A DNA stretch of 44,845 bases from Pseudanabaena sp. M53BS1SP1A06MG (lineage in GTDB: Bacteria > Cyanobacteriota > Cyanobacteriia > Pseudanabaenales > Pseudanabaenaceae), in contig JADBWH010000014.1 in assembly GCA_020404105.1 (NCBI GenBank), forward strand, positions 1 to 44,845, read 5' to 3'. The notes beneath the pieces are model-generated. The model was given only the letters and a program-made list of their open reading frames with translations. It did not search any database and was not told the DNA's origin. Below are positions 5,384-12,314 of this stretch, in pieces. The position numbers and the translations under genes were made by a program. Every line of letters starts with the position of its first letter. Position 1 is the first letter of the stretch.

Positions 5384-5654
5384 CACAGAGACAACTAATG
5401 CAAGAATTCTTGCAAAAAAGCAACTAGATGCGATCGCACAAAGAGCCGAGCAGCAGTGGGGTGATAAGTGGATAAGGCGGCTAACAGATAAATATGAAGA
5501 AGTTACGGGTAGCAAACATCGTTCTAGATCTAGCCTAGTTGAATCTTGGTTCAGTGGAAAATCTTTGCCACGATTGGATAATTTTAATTCTTTACTAGAA
5601 GCTGTTGGTTGCAACCTCTCGATCATAGCTACCACAACAGAAAAACTAATTTAA
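5346..5654 (+). CDS. Possible DNA-binding protein of the element
   Basis: 102 residues. The start was chosen at the ATG after AAAAGGAC. The middle (WIRRLTDKYEEVTGSKHRSRSSLVESWFSGKSLPRLDNF) resembles an XRE-type helix-turn-helix in which 'V.SWF.GK..P' occupies the recognition-helix end. The next residues, NSLLEAVGCNL, also fit. The likely role is regulation, possibly through the GATACAAA sites next to its own start; the target is not shown by the sequence. Confidence 0.55.
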   Translation: MIMLLMLEKTDTNTETTNARILAKKQLDAIAQRAEQQWGDKWIRRLTDKYEEVTGSKHRSRSSLVESWFSGKSLPRLDNFNSLLEAVGCNLSIIATTTEKLI

Positions 5655-5665
5655 AAGGAAAATCC

Positions 5666-6034
5666 ATGAGAAAAACTGTTGCTAAAATCAAGACTGAAGC
5701 CGAAGCGATCGCCAAGGTTTGGAAGATCTTGCCTCACCATGAAGCCTATCCTCTTGTATTCAGGATTCAATGGAAAAATGGCGACGAAGATTCTGACGTA
5801 GATGGTGACAACTACAAAGCGGCAGATCTTGAAGATCTCGAATCATTTTTTAAAAGTGTTGGCATTGAAACTGAAGAAATTGATCTTTCAAATGAGCCTA
5901 TAAACTTTGAAATCGAACGGGAAGACGATTCTTTTGAGCTTGAAGCTGCAAAGGATGCAGTCAGATCCCTAAATGAATCTGATTTGGCAGAATTTATCGC
6001 ATTTATGAATGAATACAAAGCATCTATAAAATAG
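5666..6034 (+). CDS. Hypothetical acidic protein
   Basis: 122 residues (MRKTVAKIKTEAEAIAK...). The start was chosen at the ATG behind AAAAGGAAA, 12 nt after the preceding stop. The N-terminal quarter is basic; the rest is acidic (DEDSDVDGDNYKAADLEDLE) and predicted helical near the end. No family recognised. It is probably co-transcribed with the 5346 gene and ended by the palindrome at 6067. Confidence 0.5.
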   Translation: MRKTVAKIKTEAEAIAKVWKILPHHEAYPLVFRIQWKNGDEDSDVDGDNYKAADLEDLESFFKSVGIETEEIDLSNEPINFEIEREDDSFELEAAKDAVRSLNESDLAEFIAFMNEYKASIK

Positions 6035-6066
6035 CGATCGCCTCAGCAGCCGCAATATCTAAGTCG

Positions 6067-6097
6067 ATCCCCTAGAAATTTCTAGGGGATTTTTTTA
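6067..6097 (+). terminator. Perfect 24-bp palindrome with T-tract
   Basis: ATCCCCTAGAAATTTCTAGGGGAT (6067-6090 in blocks of 12) is fully self-complementary and followed by seven Ts. It terminates the plus-strand gene. It lies just beyond the stop of the convergent XRE gene and probably serves both directions. Confidence 0.8.
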
Positions 6098-6478
6098 ACT
6101 TAATTGCTTAGCGATCGCACTCTTAACCCTTTCAAGTAAAAGAGTAGCCAATCGAAAAGCCTCAGCATGACTCAAATTATTGGTAAGTGGTAACAAGTCT
6201 TCTGCCTTCTTTGGTGAAATATCTACCACGCGATCGCCCCGAAGATCCGCCAGTAAGTCATCTAAAGTCTGCCCTCGATAATTAGCAATATCCTCTAACT
6301 TTTCCCGCTTGGGGAATGCCTCACAGTTAATCCATGACATTAAGGTTACATGCGAAACCTTTAGATCTTTAGCAAATTTTCGGGCTGATCTTTCACCCTG
6401 CAATTGCTTAAGAATCTCTGAAAGCCTCAGTCTTACCTCAGAATCATCCATTAATTCAAACTCGATCAATCTTGCCAT
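6095..6478 (-). CDS. XRE-family repressor
   Basis: 127 residues. A Cro/C1-type helix-turn-helix lies at about residues 30-52 (ARKFAKDLKVSHVTLMSWI). It is followed by FPKREKLEDIANYRGQTLDDLL, the usual fifth-helix region. The C-terminal half (LSHAEAFRLATLLLERV) is helical and probably dimerises. The gene is divergent from a ribbon-helix-helix gene, with two dyad operators between them, as in phage immunity switches. It is the best candidate for the master repressor of the operon at 6573-12770. Confidence 0.75.
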   Translation of the reverse strand: MARLIEFELMDDSEVRLRLSEILKQLQGERSARKFAKDLKVSHVTLMSWINCEAFPKREKLEDIANYRGQTLDDLLADLRGDRVVDISPKKAEDLLPLTNNLSHAEAFRLATLLLERVKSAIAKQLS

Positions 6479-6515
6479 TATAAGCGCTTGCTAAACGTTA
6501 AAAACTAGCTTATAT

Positions 6516-6557
6516 TGTTAGTAGCACTTACCAACAGTGTTAGGAAGTCTTACCAAC
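6516..6557. promoter_or_regulatory. Two operator dyads between divergent regulators
   Basis: O1 is TGTTAGTA-gcac-TTACCAACA (6516-6536) and O2 is GTTAGGAAG-t-CTTACCAAC (6539-6557). Each contains an exact CTTACCAACA (6527-6536 and 6549-6558), 22 bp apart, which places them on the same DNA face. A TATATT box lies next to O1. Confidence 0.65.
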
Positions 6558-6572
6558 AAATTAAGAAAACCT

Positions 6573-6752
6573 ATGGCTAGACCTAGATCAGAAGTAACCA
6601 GAACCAAGAAAACTATGCTCGTACTGCCTGAGACTGCCAAGTTCATTGAAGAATCGGCAAGTTCTAGAGGCATTTACGAATCTTCCATTGTTGATGAAGC
6701 GATCGCAGTATTAAGGAAGGTAAAAGATGCAAATCTCTCTTCTATTGCGTAG
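6573..6752 (+). CDS. Ribbon-helix-helix (CopG-like) protein
   Basis: 59 residues (MARPRSEVTRTKKTMLVLPE...). A basic N-terminal strand (TKKTMLVLP) is followed by two helices (ETAKFIEESASS and YESSIVDEAIAVLRK), which is the ribbon-helix-helix plan. The start is at the ATG 15 nt after operator O2. It heads the long plus-strand operon and probably acts with or against the XRE repressor, comparable to Arc/Mnt or an antirepressor arrangement. Confidence 0.65.
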   Translation: MARPRSEVTRTKKTMLVLPETAKFIEESASSRGIYESSIVDEAIAVLRKVKDANLSSIA

Positions 6753-6960
6753 GTCTGCTGAGAAGTTCAATCAAGCTAGCGAATTAGTTTGCGTTGAATG
6801 GTCAATGGCAATCGGTTCTAGTGGAATCTGCTCACCAAGAGATCGCCTTCTATTTGAAAATCTCGTTAAAACAAAATTGATCGCCCAATCCTGTGAAGAG
6901 AAGGCGATCGTACACACAATTACTGGTGATAATCATGTGCAGTCCAAGCTTAGCGCGTAA
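6727..6960 (+). CDS. Hypothetical protein, overlaps both neighbours
   Basis: 77 residues, with an AAGGAAGG ribosome site inside the end of the ribbon-helix-helix gene and a 26-nt overlap with it. The sequence (LLRRSAEKFNQASELVC...) has no recognised family. Overlap on both sides and a good ribosome site support translational coupling, but the protein itself gives little support. Confidence 0.45.
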   Translation: MQISLLLRRSAEKFNQASELVCVEWSMAIGSSGICSPRDRLLFENLVKTKLIAQSCEEKAIVHTITGDNHVQSKLSA

Positions 6961-7168
6961 AAGTGTTTCAGTTGATTTGAATAGATCTAGTGCTGATATT
7001 GACCAGCTTGCGGGGAGACTAGGAGGAAATTGCTATTTTCTCCATGTTGGCGGCGGCTGTGTTACCCAATCTTTCCTATTTAGTGAAGAGACAATCGCCA
7101 AGCAATTCTTGAACAACGTGCAATTTTTTCCTGAATTTATCAGCGCAAAAATTGACGAGCATCTATAA
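6935..7168 (+). CDS. Hypothetical protein
   Basis: 77 residues. The start was taken at the ATG (MCSPSLARKSVSVDLN...) that overlaps the previous gene by 26 nt. A Gly/Cys patch (LGGNCYFLHVGGGCVTQ) is the main feature, and the C-terminus is amphipathic. No family recognised. The ribosome site is weak, consistent with coupling to the upstream gene. Confidence 0.45.
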   Translation: MCSPSLARKSVSVDLNRSSADIDQLAGRLGGNCYFLHVGGGCVTQSFLFSEETIAKQFLNNVQFFPEFISAKIDEHL

Positions 7169-7222
7169 AAAAAGCCCGGTCACATAAGCGATCGGGACAC
7201 AAACTTTTATTCAGTTTCTAAA

Positions 7223-7399
7223 ATGACACAAATCACAGAGTTTTCTCTATCTCAGGAGAATTATTTAGAGTATCTGAGATTGCTCCGAGAACATGGTATC
7301 CAAGTTGCCCATAGCTACGCAACTGTTGTTACCAGTAAGGAGTACATGACCCGCAAACCCCTCTCTATGCCTAGATTTGGGAGGAGGACTAAGCGATGA
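7223..7399 (+). CDS. Small hypothetical protein coupled to the replication gene
   Basis: 58 residues (MTQITEFSLSQENYLEYLRLL...). Its stop overlaps the start of the next gene as ATGA, strong evidence of translational coupling. The N-terminal half is helical (YLEYLRLLREHGIQ) and the C-terminus is basic (RFGRRTKR). No family recognised; it could be a small partner of the replication protein. Confidence 0.5.
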   Translation: MTQITEFSLSQENYLEYLRLLREHGIQVAHSYATVVTSKEYMTRKPLSMPRFGRRTKR

Positions 7400-8313
7400 T
7401 CGACGTAGATTTTTACAGTTTGCGTCCTGAAGTCGTCCAGAGTATTGCTAAGCATGGCTTGTCGAAGGTTGAAAGCAAATTATTTTTCTACCTATTGCAA
7501 CTCGATCCATTTGGCGATCGCCCAATCAAGTTAAAGGTTGCAGAGATACTTTTAGCCACTGGCATTGGTAAAACTGCATATCATCAGGCGATCGCAAAAT
7601 TTGAGGTTCTAGGGTGGTTTGATTTCAGGCATACCGATGTGTATATCACAAATACTTCATGTGTTCGGAAGTCCGAAAAAGCGGTTCAAAAGTCCGTAAA
7701 AACGGAAAAACGGTTCGGAAAAACGGACTCTCGGTTCGGAAAAACGGAATCGCGTGACACAGAATCGGCTCAGGGAGCGGAATTGTTTCCCCCTCATACT
7801 GATCTCATAAAGACTCATAATGATCCAGATCGATCTGATGAATTTTTTGATTTTGAAAATGCAGATAGCGAGGAAATTTCTGAGGAAGAGGCGATCGCAA
7901 CTTTGCAAGAAAAATTAGATCTCGAAAATGAAGATTTAAGCCTTGATGAAGGTGATGAACTTACAAACACACCTGAAGAAGAGACAAACCCTATTAATGG
8001 TGATTCTCCCCGCCGTGCGCTTGAAGATTTTATTTTGAAATCTATGAACTTTGCACCGCGTAATCGGACTGCATATTTTGAAAGATTCACCCAAGCCGAT
8101 TGGGAAAAGTGGGAAGCGAAGTTTAAACCGCCAATTTCATCACCAATTCCCACCAGAGATCTTGTGGCTGAAGATCCTTTCCGTGTCGAAAATGCGATCG
8201 CCTCAATGGTGAAGTGCAAAGATTTCGACGCGGCAAAAGACAGGCTTTCGATTATTGAAAAAACTAATCCAATTTTGGCTAATCAGTTACGGGAGAAGTA
8301 TTTATGCAGTTAG
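7396..8313 (+). CDS. Replication-initiator-like protein with winged-helix N-terminus
   Basis: 305 residues. The N-terminal 85 residues form a helix-turn-helix/winged-helix domain (LSKVESKLFFYLLQLD, VAEILLATGIGKTAYHQAIAKF, LGWFDF), a layout used by lambda-O-like and plasmid replication proteins. Residues 89-120 are a basic linker with the heptad KRFGKTD-SRFGKTE, encoded by iteron-like DNA. An acidic, disordered middle follows. A compact C-terminal domain from about residue 200 (PRRALEDFILKSMNF...) might bind the host replication machinery. The initiator role is inferred from layout plus iterons. The gene overlaps the next by 10 nt. Confidence 0.55.
   Translation: MIDVDFYSLRPEVVQSIAKHGLSKVESKLFFYLLQLDPFGDRPIKLKVAEILLATGIGKTAYHQAIAKFEVLGWFDFRHTDVYITNTSCVRKSEKAVQKSVKTEKRFGKTDSRFGKTESRDTESAQGAELFPPHTDLIKTHNDPDRSDEFFDFENADSEEISEEEAIATLQEKLDLENEDLSLDEGDELTNTPEEETNPINGDSPRRALEDFILKSMNFAPRNRTAYFERFTQADWEKWEAKFKPPISSPIPTRDLVAEDPFRVENAIASMVKCKDFDAAKDRLSIIEKTNPILANQLREKYLCS
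7663..7749 (+). repeat. Iteron-like repeats inside the replication gene
   Basis: Four GTTC-centred repeats start at about 7663, 7684, 7713 and 7734, spaced 21, 29 and 21 bp. The last two are near-identical (CGGTTCGGAAAAACGGA). 21 bp is two helical turns. The region encodes a flexible basic linker, as the lambda origin does within O, and is a candidate origin of replication. Confidence 0.55.
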
Positions 8314-8762
8314 ATATTTTTTCAATTACTCCAAATAGTTCTAGTGGGGAACTGCCAAGAGCGATCGCCCCAGTCGATCTGAAAGTTGAAGAAGCTGTAA
8401 AAGGCTTGCTAGAACTCAAGCAAATTGTTGTCGCTCAATTTCAAGTTGGAACCAGAATTATTAGCGGCGATCTACATGGTGAAGTTACCAGCATCATTGA
8501 TGAGATCCTTTGCATGGTTCTGTTTGATGGCGAAACAAAACCTAGACAAGTATTTACCGATTCTCTTGAATTGGAATCAAGCAAACCCGAATTAGTAGAG
8601 GGTTGTACAGTGCGGTCACGCACTGCTTTTAAAGGAAAAATTGCCAAGCTGCTTAGATTTGAAGAAGTTTGCAATGTCAAGTTTGCAGTTGTAGAAGTCG
8701 ATATGTACGGCTCAACAATTGAGTATTCGTGCAATATCAAAAATTTGGAGGTAGTGGAATGA
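8304..8762 (+). CDS. Hypothetical protein with SH3-like barrels
   Basis: 152 residues. Two similar beta-rich modules are visible: VGTRIISGDLHGEVTSIID...LFDGE (about 48-80) and GCTVRSRTAFKGKIAKLL...VEVDMYG (about 98-145). Both resemble KOW/SH3-like barrels. Related modules occur at the N-terminus of the methyltransferase encoded next. Its start overlaps the previous gene and its stop overlaps the next start as ATGA, so it is fully within the operon. Confidence 0.55.
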   Translation: MQLDIFSITPNSSSGELPRAIAPVDLKVEEAVKGLLELKQIVVAQFQVGTRIISGDLHGEVTSIIDEILCMVLFDGETKPRQVFTDSLELESSKPELVEGCTVRSRTAFKGKIAKLLRFEEVCNVKFAVVEVDMYGSTIEYSCNIKNLEVVE

Positions 8763-11092
8763 TTGTTGAATCAGAGCTACCAATTGCAGTTGAAATTATT
8801 CAACCAAATAAAGGCGATCGCATTGTTGAAGATGCAAACTTTGGAAATTACAGGCTAGATTGCCTAGTTCGTGAAGGCACTTTTTTGGGGACAAAGCCCG
8901 TATTGGGTATGTCGAACCAAGTCTGTTGGGTTGTGCGTATGGACAATGGCAGACAGGCTTATTTTGATCCTAGTGCCTGCAAAATCGTAGAACGTGCTGA
9001 CATCCCCCTAGAACCAGAGCTTAAGGTAGGCGATCGCGTCTATCAAGGCAATCCAGATAAAACAGGGGTAATTACTAAAATCTCTAGAAGTAAAGCTAGT
9101 GTTGATATTGGAGATGGTGCGATCGTCACAGTTCCACTAAATAAGCTAAATCATTGCTCTCCTGATTATTTGCCAAAGCCTAGTAAATCTCTTGAAGAAA
9201 TTCAAGCGGAAGAAGAAGCAGCGATCGCTAAGGCAAGAGATGAGTATTTGAAATCTCAAATCGAATTACCTTTTGACTACGATATCCCAGATAACGAAAA
9301 GGGTAATGAGTGCTATACACCTGCCTATGTTTTGGATTTATGCCGAGATTTTTTAGGAGGTTTCGATCTTGATCCGTTTTCTAATGCGATCGCTCAAAGA
9401 ACGGTTCGCGCTAAGATTTTCTGGACTAAAGCCGACAACGCTCTAACCAAAGACTGGTCTAGCTTTAAACGTAAATGGTGCAATCCTCCATATCGCAAGC
9501 TTTCGAGTGATGGAATCATCGACAAGATTTTGAGCTATGCCCATATCGGTGAAACCTTACTGCTTGTGAATAGTTCCACAAGTGCTAAATGGTTTCACAA
9601 ATGCATGGATGCTTGCACAGCGTACCTTCACCCAAATAAGCGCATACCTTTCTACAATCCCTACTCAGAAATTGAGTACAAAAATGGGAAGAAGAGATCG
9701 GGCAATGAACACGATCAAACATTGTTTTATTTTGGCGATCGCCCCCTAGAATTTGCCGAAGCTCTAAAGAGTTTGGGGAATGCTGTGCAACCAATTCGCA
9801 AAACAGAATCTTCAAGCTTTGAGATTGGTCAATTTGTAGATACAAATCATTGCGGTAAAAACCTTGAAATTATTGAAATCAAAGGAGCAATCCTAATATG
9901 CAAAAACAGTCTGGGTCAACAGTTCGGAATAGATCAGAAGTCATGCTCACACACATTGACCTATTCTGTGGAGCATGTGCATTCTCTAAAACAGCGCAGG
10001 AAACAGGGAAAATTAAAACCATTGCGGCAGTTGACATCTGCCCAGATGCCCAAACAATCTGTCGAACATACTTCCCTGAAGCAAGCATCTACGGTGATAT
10101 CTGCGATTACCATCCACCCAAAGGAGTTGACATCTTTACAGGTGGATTCCCATGCACAGGAACTTCCAATAGTGGAACCAGAACAGGGCTTAACCACGAA
10201 GAATCTCGATTATGGTTTGAATACCTCAGAGTCATTGACGAAGGACGACCACGTTTTGCAGTCATTGAAAATCCATCAAGCCTTGTCTCTACAGGACTAC
10301 GAGCAGTACTTGGAGGACTCAGAATGGTCGGATATCGTTGGGATGATCCGCAAATCTTGCAGGCTAACTGGTTCGGAAGTCCCCAAGAAAGATCCAGAAT
10401 CTTTATCATTGCCTACCCTGACATCAAACAAGGGAACCAAGCGCAGTCGCCCCGCTGGTCAGAGCAGGTGCGAGAAATGGTTGAAAGACAACGGGTTTCT
10501 GCAAAGTACCCAAGTTTTGAGCGCCGAAATGATGTGTGTTCTGTTCGGTTTCCCCAAGGACTGGACACAGTGTCTATCGGATGCGATCGCAACACAGAAG
10601 GAAGAATCAGAAGTAGATACTTGCTTGGAAGATCAATCGATATCAACTGTGCAAGTGTTGTACTCAAAAGAGTCTTATTTCTCGACAGACAATTCCGAAG
10701 ATTTTAGCTACATCGAGGAGACAAATTTAGCCAATTCCGACCATGCGATCGCCACGAAACCCAGTAAATCCGTTGCAATTTCCCGCATGGATGAGGTTCT
10801 AGTGGGTTCGCTCGATGATCGCCTGGCACAACTCCACCAAGAACGCGATCGCCTAATTCAATCAGGTGCAAGCCCCAAAGGTATTTGGATCGAATGGTCT
10901 CGACCATCTGGCAAGGCTTTTAAACAAGCTTGCTGGAAATCGGATAAACCCCGTGATGAGTGGGGGAAAAAGAAATCTAAGTATATCGGTGAGTTTGATG
11001 GAGACGCTCATAAATCAGCGATCGCCCAGTATCTTGCTGGTAAAAAGCTACAGGAAATTGAAAAAGAAATTAAGAGGTTGTCTAAATCATGA
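8759..11092 (+). CDS. Phage-type N6-adenine methyltransferase, long multi-module ORF
   Basis: 777 residues, starting at the ATGA overlap. Residues 20-140 hold SH3/KOW-like modules (LKVGDRVYQGN...TGVITKI). Residues 180-340 are a DNA N6-adenine methyltransferase of the phage Dam family: ECYTP, DLDPF (about 203-207, SAM-binding motif I) and catalytic NPPY (242-245). The stretch encoded by 9943-10430 is Q/S/K-rich without a recognisable fold, because the real protein there reads in another frame (see 9898-10707). From about residue 555 it becomes protein-like again (EKWLKDNGFL, MMCVLFGFPKDWTQ), resembling the tail of C5-cytosine methyltransferases. The last 95 residues (WIEWSRPSGKAFKQACW...KSKYIGEF) are a basic module. 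It may be one polyprotein or a product of frameshifted genes. Confidence 0.7.
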   Translation: MIVESELPIAVEIIQPNKGDRIVEDANFGNYRLDCLVREGTFLGTKPVLGMSNQVCWVVRMDNGRQAYFDPSACKIVERADIPLEPELKVGDRVYQGNPDKTGVITKISRSKASVDIGDGAIVTVPLNKLNHCSPDYLPKPSKSLEEIQAEEEAAIAKARDEYLKSQIELPFDYDIPDNEKGNECYTPAYVLDLCRDFLGGFDLDPFSNAIAQRTVRAKIFWTKADNALTKDWSSFKRKWCNPPYRKLSSDGIIDKILSYAHIGETLLLVNSSTSAKWFHKCMDACTAYLHPNKRIPFYNPYSEIEYKNGKKRSGNEHDQTLFYFGDRPLEFAEALKSLGNAVQPIRKTESSSFEIGQFVDTNHCGKNLEIIEIKGAILICKNSLGQQFGIDQKSCSHTLTYSVEHVHSLKQRRKQGKLKPLRQLTSAQMPKQSVEHTSLKQASTVISAITIHPKELTSLQVDSHAQELPIVEPEQGLTTKNLDYGLNTSESLTKDDHVLQSLKIHQALSLQDYEQYLEDSEWSDIVGMIRKSCRLTGSEVPKKDPESLSLPTLTSNKGTKRSRPAGQSRCEKWLKDNGFLQSTQVLSAEMMCVLFGFPKDWTQCLSDAIATQKEESEVDTCLEDQSISTVQVLYSKESYFSTDNSEDFSYIEETNLANSDHAIATKPSKSVAISRMDEVLVGSLDDRLAQLHQERDRLIQSGASPKGIWIEWSRPSGKAFKQACWKSDKPRDEWGKKKSKYIGEFDGDAHKSAIAQYLAGKKLQEIEKEIKRLSKS
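9898..10707 (+). CDS. C5-cytosine DNA methyltransferase in an overlapping frame
   Basis: 269 residues, wholly inside the adenine methyltransferase ORF but in another frame. C5-MTase motifs are clear: motif I IDLFCGACAFS (20-30), motif IV GGFPC with catalytic Cys86, motif VI-type ENP (124-126) and motif VIII QERSR (163-167). An AAAGGAGC ribosome site lies 10 nt before the ATG; a second ATG at 9943 also fits the fold. After about residue 180 the sequence loses family character and motif X is missing. Family-like sequence resumes in the other frame, so a +1 shift near 10430 would restore a longer enzyme. Activity is uncertain. Confidence 0.72.
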   Translation: MQKQSGSTVRNRSEVMLTHIDLFCGACAFSKTAQETGKIKTIAAVDICPDAQTICRTYFPEASIYGDICDYHPPKGVDIFTGGFPCTGTSNSGTRTGLNHEESRLWFEYLRVIDEGRPRFAVIENPSSLVSTGLRAVLGGLRMVGYRWDDPQILQANWFGSPQERSRIFIIAYPDIKQGNQAQSPRWSEQVREMVERQRVSAKYPSFERRNDVCSVRFPQGLDTVSIGCDRNTEGRIRSRYLLGRSIDINCASVVLKRVLFLDRQFRRF

Positions 11093-11286
11093 AAATTGTA
11101 ATAAATACCAAAGTTTGGAAGAGCGAAGAATGGGATGTAATCCCTACAACAATTGAGCTAATTGATGAAGATTGCAATCCAAGAATTGAATTTGAAAACG
11201 ACGATCGCATAATTCAATTTGAACTATCTGAACTGGAAGAAGCAATTACTACCTTAAAAAACTGGAAGGAGAAGTTTAAGTCATGA
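11089..11286 (+). CDS. Small hypothetical protein
   Basis: 65 residues. Its ATG overlaps the stop of the methyltransferase ORF (ATGA). It is a compact, acidic alpha/beta-looking protein (IELIDEDCNPRIEFENDDRIIQFELSEL) with a C-terminal helix. No family recognised. Its end overlaps the zinc-binding protein gene by 4 nt. Confidence 0.6.
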   Translation: MKIVINTKVWKSEEWDVIPTTIELIDEDCNPRIEFENDDRIIQFELSELEEAITTLKNWKEKFKS

Positions 11287-11510
11287 CTTGCTATCTATGC
11301 AGTCTCCCAGAGACAAAACTTTGTGATGGATTATTGGCAGATCGGCTAATTAATCCTCAGTCTGGAACCTGCGATCGCCCCATGTGCGATCGCCATGCCA
11401 AAACAGTTGGCACTACCTATGTTTGTCGGCGCGGCAAAGGTAAATCATCTGTTATCACCCGCGATCTATGTATTGATTGTTTAGCCATTTATCAGGGTAA
11501 ACAATCGTGA
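11283..11510 (+). CDS. Cys-rich putative zinc-binding protein
   Basis: 75 residues with CYLC, CDRPMCDRH and CIDC motifs, enough Cys and His for two zinc sites. Small proteins of this kind are common in phage and plasmid operons and often bind DNA or RNA. Overlaps of 4 nt on both sides support co-translation. The function is not known. Confidence 0.6.
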   Translation: MTCYLCSLPETKLCDGLLADRLINPQSGTCDRPMCDRHAKTVGTTYVCRRGKGKSSVITRDLCIDCLAIYQGKQS

Positions 11511-11731
11511 AATGCGACATCAATGGACTCTTACGACATGCCCAACGTCATTTAAGGCTTCTTGACCAGATCAAAAATGGTGAGCTTAACCCTGAAGATT
11601 TAGAGGACAAGTATGAGGTTATTTCTGCTGAGGAAATCTTGCAGGAATTGATCGATAACATTGCGATCGTTCGTGTAGACCCCGCCCAACTTGACAAATT
11701 TTTAGAAATTTATTGTTTCAAAAAATCATGA
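11507..11731 (+). CDS. Small hypothetical helical protein
   Basis: 74 residues from a GTG start that overlaps the preceding stop by 4 nt. It is mostly helical and acidic (RHLRLLDQIKNGELNPEDLEDKYEVISAEE). No family recognised. Its stop overlaps the next ATG (ATGA). Confidence 0.55.
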   Translation: MKCDINGLLRHAQRHLRLLDQIKNGELNPEDLEDKYEVISAEEILQELIDNIAIVRVDPAQLDKFLEIYCFKKS

Positions 11732-11952
11732 GTAATCCGATTATTATTGGTGGCTGCCTCTGGACTGAAGGCTATAGAGGCTGGACTATGGAAGCTTACA
11801 AAACTAGCTTAGGCGGAGCAATTCTAGTAATTAGATATCGCCCCAAAGTTGAATTTACCGTCTATTCAGAAAGCTGTATTGAGGCTCTGAATGAGGCAAG
11901 AAACCGAATTGATCAAGAGCTTGAAAACACATTTGATGACATCCCCTTTTAA
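11728..11952 (+). CDS. Small hypothetical protein
   Basis: 74 residues (MSNPIIIGGCLWTEGYRGW...). The start was chosen at the ATGA overlap with the previous gene. Strand-rich N-terminus, helical end (CIEALNEARNRIDQELE). No family recognised. Confidence 0.55.
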   Translation: MSNPIIIGGCLWTEGYRGWTMEAYKTSLGGAILVIRYRPKVEFTVYSESCIEALNEARNRIDQELENTFDDIPF

Positions 11953-11956
11953 ATCC

Positions 11957-12154
11957 ATGACACAACCAAGATTTATTGAACAGTGCGACATTCACGAATT
12001 TATCGCCGCCGTCGAGCAAATGCGATCGCTACAAAAGCAATATTTCAAATCCAAAAGCATCGACATTTTGCACCAAAGCAAAGCTGCTGAGGTTGCAGTA
12101 GACAAGGCTATTCAGGAATTTACGAGTACATCTAAACAACAATCACTTTTTTAA
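11957..12154 (+). CDS. Small hypothetical helical protein
   Basis: 65 residues (MTQPRFIEQCDIHEFIAAVEQM...), starting 4 nt after the previous stop. Almost entirely helical and probably coiled (MRSLQKQYFKSKSID). No family recognised. Confidence 0.5.
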   Translation: MTQPRFIEQCDIHEFIAAVEQMRSLQKQYFKSKSIDILHQSKAAEVAVDKAIQEFTSTSKQQSLF

Positions 12155-12159
12155 AACCT

Positions 12160-12312
12160 ATGCGTAGACCAAAATTCAGAGGACATATTGACCTCACAAG
12201 CTCCTTAAAAAAATGCCCCCAGTGTGATCGCATGATGTTCAAAGAACTGAAGTCCGACTTCACTGGTAAGCATTGGAAATGTGGAAACTGCAATCATACA
12301 GAGGATTTATAG
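12160..12312 (+). CDS. 50-aa zinc-ribbon protein
   Basis: 50 residues (MRRPKFRGHIDLTSS...) with paired knuckles CPQC (19-22) and CGNC (41-44), a classic zinc ribbon. It starts 5 nt after the preceding stop and its stop lies just before the next ATG. Zinc ribbons of this size bind nucleic acid or an enzyme partner; the role is unknown. Confidence 0.65.
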   Translation: MRRPKFRGHIDLTSSLKKCPQCDRMMFKELKSDFTGKHWKCGNCNHTEDL

Positions 12313-12314
12313 AC

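Noticed and set aside
9770-9810. LGNAV in the adenine-methyltransferase frame as motif X of a circularly permuted C5-methyltransferase
   Set aside because: It is in another frame from motifs I-VIII and fits the natural end of the Dam-type domain; it needs an unproven -1 shift. Kept only as a possibility.
9895-9910. Slippery heptamer for -1 frameshifting (C AAA AAC)
   Set aside because: The first base breaks the X XXY YYZ rule and a ribosome site with an ATG explains entry into the second frame.
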